64,000 bases of DNA, taken from assembly GCA_947650365.1 (NCBI GenBank), contig CANTAL010000126.1, forward strand, positions 558,001 through 622,000, read 5' to 3'. This document shows positions 1 through 7,602 of the stretch, in pieces. This stretch comes from Chamaelirium japonicum. Its lineage: Eukaryota > Streptophyta > Magnoliopsida > Liliales > Melanthiaceae. Each line of letters opens with the position of its first letter. The stretch's first letter is position 1. Position numbers and translations under genes: made by a program. Below the pieces are notes generated by a model. It saw only the letters and a list, made by a program, of their open reading frames with translations. It did not search any database and was not told the origin of the DNA.

Positions 1-3000
1 CCAGGGATTGACCCGGAGGTCGCCTGTCATCGTCTGCACACCATGAAGGAGTTCCCGCCGGTCAAGCAGAAAGCTCGGCACATACCTGCTGCAAAGTCCA
101 TTGCAGTGGCGGCAGAGATAGACAAGCTCGAGCGAGCCGGCTTCATCCGCGAGGCGCACTTCCCCGAGTGGATCTCCAATATCGTGGCGGTGCCAAAGAA
201 GAGCGGAGCGGTCAGGGTGTGCATCGACTTCTCCGACCTCAACAAGGCATGCCCGAAGGATGGATTTCCTCTTCCGAGAATAGGCGCACTGGTCGACGCA
301 GCTGTCGGGTTCCAGGCCCTGTCCTTCATGGATGGATATTCTGAGTATAACCAGATACCTCTCCACGCCGACGATCAGGAGAAGACCGCCTTCTACTCCG
401 GAGCGGGCTACCAGAAGTTGTACTGCTATCGAGTGATGCCGTTCGGACTTAAGAACGCTGGAGCGACCTACCAAAGGCTAGTCACTCAGATGTTCAAAGA
501 TCAGATCGGCAGAAACGTCGAAGTTTATGTAGACGACCTCCTGGTGAAGAGTCGGGAGAGGGAGGGGCATGTTGCCGATCTCCGCGAAACCTTCGAGGTA
601 CTGAGAAAGTACCAAATGAGGCTAAACCCGGCGAAGTGCGCATTCGGGGTGACGTCGGGGAAATTCCTCGGGTACCTGGTCACCCACAGGGGGATCGAGG
701 CCGACCCTGGGCAAATCCGAGCACTTGTCGAGATGCCCGCGCCGAGGACCCGGCAGGAAGTCCAGAGGCTGAGCGGGCGAATCGCCGTGCTCAATCGGTT
801 CATCTCCAAATCCTCAGACAACTGCCGACCTCTTTTCGAGCTGCTACGAAAAGGAGCAAGCATTTGTTGGGATGAGAAGTGCGAGCACGCCTTCCAAAAG
901 ATCAAGGACTACCTGGCGAGCCCACCGATCTTAGCGGCACCCAAAGAGGGCGCCGAACTCGGCGTGTACCTTGCGGTCACTGAGAATGCGGTGAGCGGGG
1001 TCCTGGTTGTGGAAGAAGCAAAGGTGGAGCGGCCTGTCTACTTTGTAAGCCACACGATGCTTCCCGCCGAGCTCTGGTATCGACCAATCGAGAAGGTCGC
1101 ATTGGCCTTGGTCCTTACCGCGAGAAAGCTCCACCCCTACTTCTCGGCGCACCCTGTCAGGGTCATCACAGAGCACCCTCTAAAGAGCGCGCTCTCCAGG
1201 CCCTCAGTAGCCGGCAGGCTCTACCGTTGGTCCGCCGAGCTCGCCGCCTATGGCTTGGAGTATGTCCCTCGAGTTGCGGTCAAAGGACAGGCGCTCGCCG
1301 ATTTCTTGGCGGACTTCCCCATAGAAGAACCGGTCCAGTACCGGGAGGATGAGCCAACTGAGGCACACCCTGGGAAGGCGAGGTTCTTGGACAATCAAGG
1401 CGAGCATCCTCCAACTAAGCGTTCAGAGGAGGCAGGCTGGGAATTATTCGTCGATGGATCCTCCAACGCTTTGGGGGCTGGGATCGGGGTCGCACTGATC
1501 GCCCAGTCGGTACTTCTGGAGAAGTCAGTCCGACGGGATTTCGCCGCTACCAACAATGAGGCGGAATATGAGGCGCTGCTGGCCGGCCTGGAGCTCGCCA
1601 AAGAGGTAGGCGCCGAACGCCTGAAGGTCTTTAGCGATTCCCAGCTAATTGTTTGCCAAGTCAATGGGGAGTACGCCTCTCGGGACGCACGAATGGCGGG
1701 CTACGTGGATCTGGTGAAGCACAAGGCCGCGGAGTTCGAAAAGATCTCCTTCGAGCAAATTCCGCGAGCCGATAATAGGCGAGCTGATGCTTTGGCAAAC
1801 GCCGCCTCTTTGCTGGGAACATCAGAGGCTCGCCAGATTCTCATCGAAGTCCAAAATCAGTCTCGGCTCCAACTGATGGAGCCCGCTGTTAACCAAGTCT
1901 CCGCCAACGTACCACTCAGCGGGTGGACCGCCCCCATTTTTCGCTTTCTCCAGAAGGGCGAGCTACCAGAGGATAGAGAGGAAGCCCGGCGAGTGGAGAA
2001 ATGCGCTGGGCGCTATCTCATTCGCTGGGATCGCCTTTTTCGAAGATCCTTTGGCGGGCCAAGTCTCCGTTGCGTCGAGAGCCCGGAAACCGAAGAAGTT
2101 CTAAAGTGCATTCACTCTGGCGAGCTGGGAAACCACGCTGGTGGGCGGTCTCTTGCTGCGAAAGTACGAAGGCAAGGATACTGGTGGCCCACTCTGGAGC
2201 AAGACGCTTTGAAGGTCGCCCAGAGGTGCATCCAGTGCCAGAAGCACGCCACCACGAACCATATGCCTGCAGAAGAACTGCATCCTCTGGCGAGCCCCTG
2301 GCCTTTCCAGCAATGGGGGTTGGACATTGTGGGACCTTTCCCTGTGTCAGCCCGGCAAAAGAAATTCATCCTAATAGCTACGGACTACTTCACCAAATGG
2401 GTGGAAGCGGTCCCGCTAGCTAAGATAGGCGAGAAGCAAGTCAAGGACTTCCTTTGGAAGAATATCTTCTGCCGCTTTGGGCTGCCACGAGTGCTGATCA
2501 CCGACAATGGTCGCCAGTTCGACAATCGCTTGATCAGAAGCTTTTGTGTTGAATATGGGGTCGACCTAAGGTTCTCATCCCCGAGGTACCCTCAAAGCAA
2601 CGGGCAGGCCGAAGCGACGAATCGCGTGATCTTGGACAACCTCAAGAAGAGGCTGGAAGGGAAAAAAGGATTGTGGGAGCAGGAGCTCGATGGAGTCTTG
2701 TGGGCCTATCGCACTACTCCACGTCGCTCAACTAACGAATCCCCTTTCAGTCTCACTTTTGGTTGCGAAGCCGTGCTACCCATAGAGGCCGAGCTGCCCA
2801 CTGAAAGAAGGTTTGCGTCGGCGGAGGTCGACAACGACAAACTGCTAGTCGACTCCCTTGATCAACTCGAAGAAAGACGAGAGCGCGCCAATCTACACCT
2901 CGCCGGATACCGACAAGAGATGAAGCACGCCTATGATAAAAGAGTCCGCCATCGGGCATTCAAAGCCGGGGACATGGTGATGAGAAAGGTGTTCGCAAAT

Positions 3001-3159
3001 ACCCAAGAGCCTAATACAGGAAAGCTCGCGGCGAATTGGGAAGGCCCCTACATAATACGCGAAGCGCGAGGCTCGGGGGCTTACCAGTTGATGACCGCTG
3101 AAGGCGACCTGTTAGAGCGACCTTGGAATGTTTTGCACCTTCGCAAGTTTTACGCATAA
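1..3159 (+). CDS. pol: Pol polyprotein (RT, RNase H, archaeal-type RNase H, integrase), 5'-partial
   Basis: This encodes the enzymes that copy the element's RNA and integrate the DNA. The frame is open from base 1 (1052 codons plus stop), so the methionine at 43 is internal and not the start. Numbering residues from base 1, the RT palm motif YVDD is at residues 176-179. A degenerate gypsy RNase H follows. An archaeal-type RNase H spans about residues 478-606, with acidic residues at D485 (FVDGSS), E520, D546 (FSDSQ) and D596 (RADALA). Integrase has H705, H712, C743 and C746 as the zinc finger and D775, D835, E871 as the catalytic triad; D835 and E871 have the standard 35-residue spacing. The C-terminus carries the GPY-type segment and no chromodomain. 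Odd point: residue 115 is Glu in DGYSEYNQ, where element 2 has the usual Gly, so RT activity is doubtful. Confidence 0.93.
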   Translation, partial: PGIDPEVACHRLHTMKEFPPVKQKARHIPAAKSIAVAAEIDKLERAGFIREAHFPEWISNIVAVPKKSGAVRVCIDFSDLNKACPKDGFPLPRIGALVDAAVGFQALSFMDGYSEYNQIPLHADDQEKTAFYSGAGYQKLYCYRVMPFGLKNAGATYQRLVTQMFKDQIGRNVEVYVDDLLVKSREREGHVADLRETFEVLRKYQMRLNPAKCAFGVTSGKFLGYLVTHRGIEADPGQIRALVEMPAPRTRQEVQRLSGRIAVLNRFISKSSDNCRPLFELLRKGASICWDEKCEHAFQKIKDYLASPPILAAPKEGAELGVYLAVTENAVSGVLVVEEAKVERPVYFVSHTMLPAELWYRPIEKVALALVLTARKLHPYFSAHPVRVITEHPLKSALSRPSVAGRLYRWSAELAAYGLEYVPRVAVKGQALADFLADFPIEEPVQYREDEPTEAHPGKARFLDNQGEHPPTKRSEEAGWELFVDGSSNALGAGIGVALIAQSVLLEKSVRRDFAATNNEAEYEALLAGLELAKEVGAERLKVFSDSQLIVCQVNGEYASRDARMAGYVDLVKHKAAEFEKISFEQIPRADNRRADALANAASLLGTSEARQILIEVQNQSRLQLMEPAVNQVSANVPLSGWTAPIFRFLQKGELPEDREEARRVEKCAGRYLIRWDRLFRRSFGGPSLRCVESPETEEVLKCIHSGELGNHAGGRSLAAKVRRQGYWWPTLEQDALKVAQRCIQCQKHATTNHMPAEELHPLASPWPFQQWGLDIVGPFPVSARQKKFILIATDYFTKWVEAVPLAKIGEKQVKDFLWKNIFCRFGLPRVLITDNGRQFDNRLIRSFCVEYGVDLRFSSPRYPQSNGQAEATNRVILDNLKKRLEGKKGLWEQELDGVLWAYRTTPRRSTNESPFSLTFGCEAVLPIEAELPTERRFASAEVDNDKLLVDSLDQLEERRERANLHLAGYRQEMKHAYDKRVRHRAFKAGDMVMRKVFANTQEPNTGKLAANWEGPYIIREARGSGAYQLMTAEGDLLERPWNVLHLRKFYA

Positions 3160-3197
3160 GGGGATTTTTTTAAGTTATCTTCTGAAGTTATGAATGA

Positions 3198-3740
3198 ATG
3201 ATGAGGTTTTCAACCAAGAATTCAACTCGGAAGCTCGCCGCAGCAAGAGCTCGCTTGATCTACAAAGTAGTCCACCGTCGCGCGGACTTAAAGCAAGACC
3301 GGGATCCTCAGAGGCAGCCAGTGGGCGACCTTGAGCTTCCCGGAGCAGTCCGCCGTCGTGCGGACTTAAAGCAAGACCGGGATCCTCAGAGGCAGCCAGT
3401 GGGCGACCTTGAGCTTCCCGGAGCAGTCCTCCGTCGTGCGGACTTAAAGCAAGACCGGGATCCTCAAAGGTAGCCAGTGGGCGACCTTGAGCTTCCCGGG
3501 GAAGTCCGCCGTTGTGCGGACTTAAAGCAAGACCGGGATCCTCAGAGGCAGCCGGTGGGCGACCTTGAGCTTCCCGGGGAAGTCCGCTGCCTAGTGGACT
3601 CTAAACCTAACCAGGATCCTTCGCGTTCACCTGCCATGAACGGAAGCATCCTGGCGTTGGCAAACCCCTCAAAGGGCGAGCCCGCCAAACAGGATCATCG
3701 AGAGAAATTAACCGGGCAGGGGGCAGCTAGCACTTATTAG
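3198..3740 (+). pseudogene. Possible small sense ORF of 26-residue repeats, interrupted by one stop
   Basis: Downstream of pol, a frame opens with MMRFSTKNSTRKL and runs through in-frame 78-bp repeats to the ending GQGAASTY. A TAG at 3474-3476 interrupts it where sister repeats read CAG. Element 2 has the same start and the same ending with fewer repeats and no stop (23734-23270). A repeat period divisible by three keeps any frame open, so an open frame alone is weak proof of coding. Against this, the unique ends are also similar between the elements. There is no recognised domain and no obvious means of translation after the pol stop at 3159. It could equally be untranslated 3' sequence. Confidence 0.3.
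3270..3600 (+). repeat. 78-bp tandem repeats downstream of pol
   Basis: CGGACTTAAAGC recurs at 3283, 3361, 3439 and 3517, giving an exact 78-bp period with four good copies and a decayed fifth. The same repeat lies at the same place in element 2 with about three copies. Tandem repeats between pol and the 3' LTR are a known hypervariable feature of Tat-type elements and have been proposed as seeds of genomic satellites. I see no resemblance between this unit and the 23-bp satellite that surrounds the elements. Confidence 0.9.
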
Positions 3741-4060
3741 TTTCCTTTAAAAATGAAAATCGTTTAAGTCTCTGAGTGTAGGGAAGTTTTTGAAGTCTTT
3801 TGGTTCGTTTTAACGTTTTCCGGGCTCAGAGACTATTGAGTTTTTACGAGCATGCCGAGTTTTTCGTTTGCATATACTTAAAAATAGAAGGGTTGAATCG
3901 AATTAGCTGCCTCGCCCGGGGTATCGCTCTCGAGGTCGCTGCGAACTCCCAAAGCGGACTCATAAAAGGCACATAGAAAGAAAGAAACGCATATGCGGGC
4001 CCAGAAAGATAAATTTCATTGATTGGCAAAAATTACAAAAGTAGTTACAAGGCAGCAAGC
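3741..4060. other. AT-rich spacer with a 10-bp inverted repeat, where convergent transcripts meet
   Basis: The pol transcript and the antisense gene transcript point at each other here. The arms AGTCTCTGAG (3767-3776) and CTCAGAGACT (3825-3834) are perfect inverted repeats separated by 48 bases. The same arms and similar AT-rich surroundings recur in element 2 at 23174-23241. The role is unknown; a shared 3'-end or RNA structure is an inference from position and conservation. No clear polyadenylation hexamer is seen just after the antisense stop in this copy (the sequence resembles AATGAAA), unlike element 2. Confidence 0.55.
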
Positions 4061-6610
4061 TCAAGGCTTGCTTGTCTCCGCCCCACTGTCGTCCCCTCGG
4101 CGCCGCTTCTTCGACCTTTCGGTCTTGTATTTCTCCACAGCGGCCAGGGCGCCTTTCTTGAGGAGATCGTCCAGTTGGGCTTGGAGGCGGCCTTGCTGAG
4201 CCCGAAGGCCGTTGGCGTGTGTCTCCTTCAAGGCCGCAATCTCAATCTTCAGAGTAGCGACCTCGCCTTGAAGTTGAGCCGCCTCCCGCTGTGCGACCTC
4301 CCGGGCGGACACAGCTTCGTCTCGCTCCGCCTTGGCCTTGAGGAGGGCAGTAGCGGACAGGCCTTTGGCTACCTCGGCCATGGCGAGGCCTGACGCCAGG
4401 GTTTTGACCCTGCGGTGCAGTGCCTCTGACTCCACCCTCAGCTCCTCGGAGCCCTTGGCTCGCTGAAGCTCGTGGATGTGCTCGTCTACCTTGCGCTCGG
4501 ACCCCCGAAGGGAATCATCGAACAAGGCGGCCAGTGCCTTCCCGGCCCCAGCGACCTCCGCGGCCAGCGCCTGGCTCTGCTTCTCCGCCTGCATAAGGAA
4601 GGTGAAAGAGTTAGCAAAAATTGAGACTAAGATTTATAAGGAGACAGGTGCGGTGAGTACCTCGGCAAGGCGTTCGCTTATGGAAGCGAAGGGAGCCCGC
4701 GCGAAAACGTTGCGGCCCAGCAGCTGCCGCACGTAGTGGGGCGCCCTCCCCTCCTCCGCAGAGGAGCCCGCGCTGGGACCCCCGGGAGCTCCGGAAGGAG
4801 GGGGCACGCCAGGAGGAGTGGGGGCTATCACCTCCCCCGGGCGAGCTCTGGCTCCTGGCGGGCTCGGAGGGTCCGCGGTGGCCCCCTTGGCCTCTGGCTC
4901 CGAGCTGAAGGACTCGGAGTCGGAGCCAATGTCTACAAAGCTAGGGCACCTGTAGACCAGGTCCCCTAAGCCCTGCTGGGAGCCCGCTCCCTCCTGGCCT
5001 TCTGCAGGAGGCGAGGTCGGAGGGGCGGGAGCTGGAGCGGCCGCCGGTGTAGAGGCCGCGGGAGTTGGAGCCGAGGCCGGCAAGGAGGTCGCAGCGACGG
5101 CGTCGAACTCGCCCTGCTGGACCCCTGCCCCGTCGGCGGGAGATGGAGGCTCCTGCCCGCTCGATCCCGGCCCTGGTGCGGGAGCTGATGGAGTCGCGGG
5201 CTTCTCCCCTTGGGCGGGAGCAACAGGCTCCGCCCGAGGAGCTTGAGGGGCGAGCTCTTCTTCCTCGGAGCCTGTTGCCTCCTCCGCAGAGTCCGTCCAG
5301 CTGGGCTCCGAGTCCAAGCCCGCCTCCTCCAGCGCTTTCTGCCGTTGCTCCGCCTGGACGTTAGAAGGCGCGGGCCCCGCGCGTTTGGCCTTCTTCTTCC
5401 CGCGGGCCTCCATCTCCGGCGTCAGCACTGCTACACGAAGCGGGACGGTCAGATCGCCCGGGAAGTAGCCCATTAGAATTTGAGCCATCCCGGATTCGAC
5501 TTCCGCCATGGTAAGCGGGAGGTCGATGTTCGGGTCGTCGGGCTCAACCATTTGGATCTTGCGGCGGACAATTGGAGTTGGGGCGGGAGGCTGACCTGGG
5601 CCGGCGTCCGGGCGAGGAGGTTGCGGAGGAGCGGAAGCTTCGCCCTGGTGAAGCATTTCCATGGTATCGGGGTCGTTGAGGCGGATGGGCGAAGCCCGCC
5701 TCCGGACCGTCTTCTTACGGGGGTTGCCTCCTGAGCTCCCGGCCCCCTTGCTGGCCCCTTTGGAGGGAAGGGCGTTCTGCATCGGCGGAATAGCGCCGAC
5801 CTCCTCCTCTTTCTTCTTCCGGACGGTCTTCTGCTTCAGCAGAATAGCGCCGGTCTTCCCGTTCTTCAGCTGGAAGGCGAAGTCGGGGGCGGTGATCTTC
5901 TCCGGAGTCCGCCCGCCGAGGTAGTGGAGGATCGCATCGTCCAGAGATCGCTCCCGGTCGGGAGCGATGCACTTCTTCTTCCCCGCCTTGTAGAAGGAGA
6001 TCTCCCGGAAGACCGCCGTCGGGGGAACCCCGGGGTGAGCCGGGACTCCACTGTGCCGCCCGCGCCAGTCGCCGACCGCCACGAAAGGATAGTCCTTCCA
6101 GTGGCGGTCCTTGCTCTCGATGGTGGAGAAGGGGAGCACCTCGCCAGGCCGCCCGGCGAGGTAGAAGTAGCCGCAGCCCGCGGTGCTGAAGACCGGTGAG
6201 GGCTTGAGGAGCCACTTTTTGAGCAAGTAGCTCAGTGGGATCCTCGCCTTCAGAGCGGTCTCCAGCTGGGACAGCCCGTAGAGTATCCCCCAGGAGTTTC
6301 CTGAGAGTTGGGCGGGGCAAAGCCCCGTCAACTCCAGGAGCTCCCCGGCGAGATGACTCAGGGGGAACCGCAGCCCGGACCACAGCAGCCCGACAGAAGC
6401 TACTGTGCCCTGGGGCGGCCTCCCCGAGAGTGGCATCTCGGTGACGAGGATCTCCCGAGGGAGATCGATCGCCGCCCGGATACTGTCCCCGACAGGCACC
6501 CCGACGGGGTTTTGCAGCCAGACCACCGCCCTTTCGGTGGCGGGCTCAGCGGCCTGGGCGGCAGCAGCAGTGGCAGCAACAGCAGCAGCAACGTCAGCAG
6601 CGGAAGCCAT
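4061..6610 (-). CDS. Antisense accessory gene of the retrotransposon (two exons, coiled-coil protein)
   Basis: Exons are 6610-4661 (650 codons) and 4588-4061 (175 codons plus stop), joined in phase 0. The ATG at 6610 opens MASAADVAAAV, matching the start in element 2. After an alanine-rich leader comes a conserved region (GLRFPLSHLAGELLELTGL, then CPAQLSGNSWGILYGLSQ, then YYLAGRPGEVLPF). It resembles the plant domain called putative gypsy-type transposon (Pfam Transposase_28); that match is from memory and unchecked. A second conserved block ends FPGDLTVPLRVAVLTPEME. A proline/acid-rich linker follows, then an exon-2 coiled coil ending in the basic cluster ERSKKRRRG, which resembles a nuclear localisation signal. 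An antisense ORF at this position is known from maize Grande (gene 23). Its function is unknown. Confidence 0.8.
4589..4660 (-). other. Intron of the antisense gene, 72 bp, GT-AG, phase 0
   Basis: On the - strand the exon end GCCGAG is followed by GTACTC at 4660, and the acceptor TTCCTTATGCAG ends at 4589. Reading on without splicing gives a stop shortly after the donor. Splicing joins ERLAE to AEKQSQ, and the frame then stays open to 4061. Element 2 has an intron at the same protein position and phase (22351-22427) with a different sequence. Because the intron is on the strand opposite to the genomic RNA, retrotransposition does not remove it. Confidence 0.82.
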
Positions 6611-7021
6611 GAGAGCAGAAGGGCTAAAGCGAGCTGAAAGCGCTAGAAGCAAAGGGAGAAGGGAGAGCTGTTTTCACACAGCAGTAAAAATTGCCCCCCG
6701 TCCCCTATTTAAAGGCGAGCGAGAGACAGGTGAATCGATCCGCATTTAATGCCCAAGCACGCTCAGCGAGGCGACGTGACGGCGATCAAAGCGACAGCTC
6801 GCTTCTCTCAAATCGTCGAGCGCCACGTGGACCACGCGTGGAAAAAGCTGCGCCGGCGCCAGCACTGTCCTTTATTGACAGAGAAAGGGACAAATGAGGA
6901 GGAGACACGCGTCTCGCGCCGATCGGGGTCTCATGATGAGATTCGCTGTATCAGCGTTGAGCCTCGCGCCGCAGTTAAGGTGAAGCGACCGTTGGAGATT
7001 CGGTGCGATACCCAAGTCACA
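6611..7021 (-). other. 5' leader and promoter-proximal region of the antisense gene
   Basis: There is no supported coding region here. The segment holds the CT-rich leader of the antisense gene (reading leftward), the promoter elements described separately, and unique sequence between the promoter and the 146-bp repeats. Much of it can be aligned by eye with 19560-19965 of element 2, including a GC-rich stretch beside the G-box. Confidence 0.6.
6705..6829 (-). promoter_or_regulatory. Promoter of the antisense gene (G-box and TATA box)
   Basis: On the - strand a TATA-like CTTTAAATAG lies at 6714-6705, 104 bases before the ATG at 6610. A G-box CACGTG is at 6829-6824, 110 bases upstream of the TATA element, next to a CACGCG half-relative. 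Element 2 has CTATAAATAG 103 bases before its ATG and CACGTG 110 bases upstream of it. Matching elements at matching spacing in two otherwise diverged copies support a real Pol II core promoter. Confidence 0.72.
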
Positions 7022-7475
7022 AGATCGCCCGCGGCAGGCGCCCCAAGCTCGCCCGAAGCAGACCCTGACCGCGTGTGACAAGCTCGCACCGGAAGGAGAT
7101 CGCTCGTGGCTGACGCTCGTGGCCCGCCCAGCGTTTGTGAAATACTGGGAGTCAAAACTCTCGACGCAGATCGCTCGCGGCAGGTGCCCGCAGCTCGCCC
7201 GAGGCAGACCCTGGCCGCGTGTGACAAGCTCGCACCGGAAGGAGATCGCTCGTGGCTGACGCTCGTGGCCCGCCCAGTGTTTTTGAAAAGTACTGAGAGT
7301 CAAAACTCTCGATGTAGACCGCCCACGGCAGGCGCCCAAGCTTGCCCGAAGCTGACCCTGACCGCAGGTGAGGAGCTCGCGTCGCAGGAGATCGCTCATG
7401 GCTGATGCTCGTGGCCCGCCCAGCGTTTGTGAAATACTGGCAGTCAAAGCTCTCGGCGCAGGACGCCATCGCTAC
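7022..7475. repeat. 146-bp tandem repeats upstream of the antisense promoter
   Basis: The anchor GCTGACGCTCGTGG (GCTGATGCTCGTGG in the last copy) starts at 7109, 7255 and 7401, giving a 146-bp period. Two full units lie between partial units at 7022-7108 and 7401-7475. Element 2 has only about one unit (around 19380-19560), so copy number differs between elements. The block sits upstream of the antisense promoter and before the polypurine tract. A regulatory role is possible but not shown. The overlapping ORFs on both strands here are by-products of the repeats. Confidence 0.85.
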
Positions 7476-7552
7476 TATCTCCGCCCCGCAAGAAAACTGT
7501 TACGGCAGACATTGATATCAGGCACATTGCCGGGGATAGGAGTTCGCTAAGA

Positions 7553-7602
7553 CTCCTGAGCAAGCGTCGAGTTTCCTCGATCACTCCCTCAGGAGGGGGT
7601 AA
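7553..7602 (+). other. Polypurine tract preceded by a nested stem-loop
   Basis: AGGAGGGGGTAA (7591-7602) directly precedes the LTR start TGTTGGGG at 7603, so it is the polypurine tract that primes plus-strand DNA. Just upstream, CTCCTGAG (7553-7560) pairs with CTCAGGAG (7588-7595), and inside that loop TCGAG (7567-7571) pairs with CTCGA (7576-7580). The outer stem therefore overlaps the tract. Element 2 keeps the same sequence with small changes. Confidence 0.8.

Noticed and set aside
5715..6383. Frame of 222 codons overlapping exon 1 of element 1's antisense gene
   Set aside because: Alternative frame of a GC-rich exon; no counterpart in element 2.
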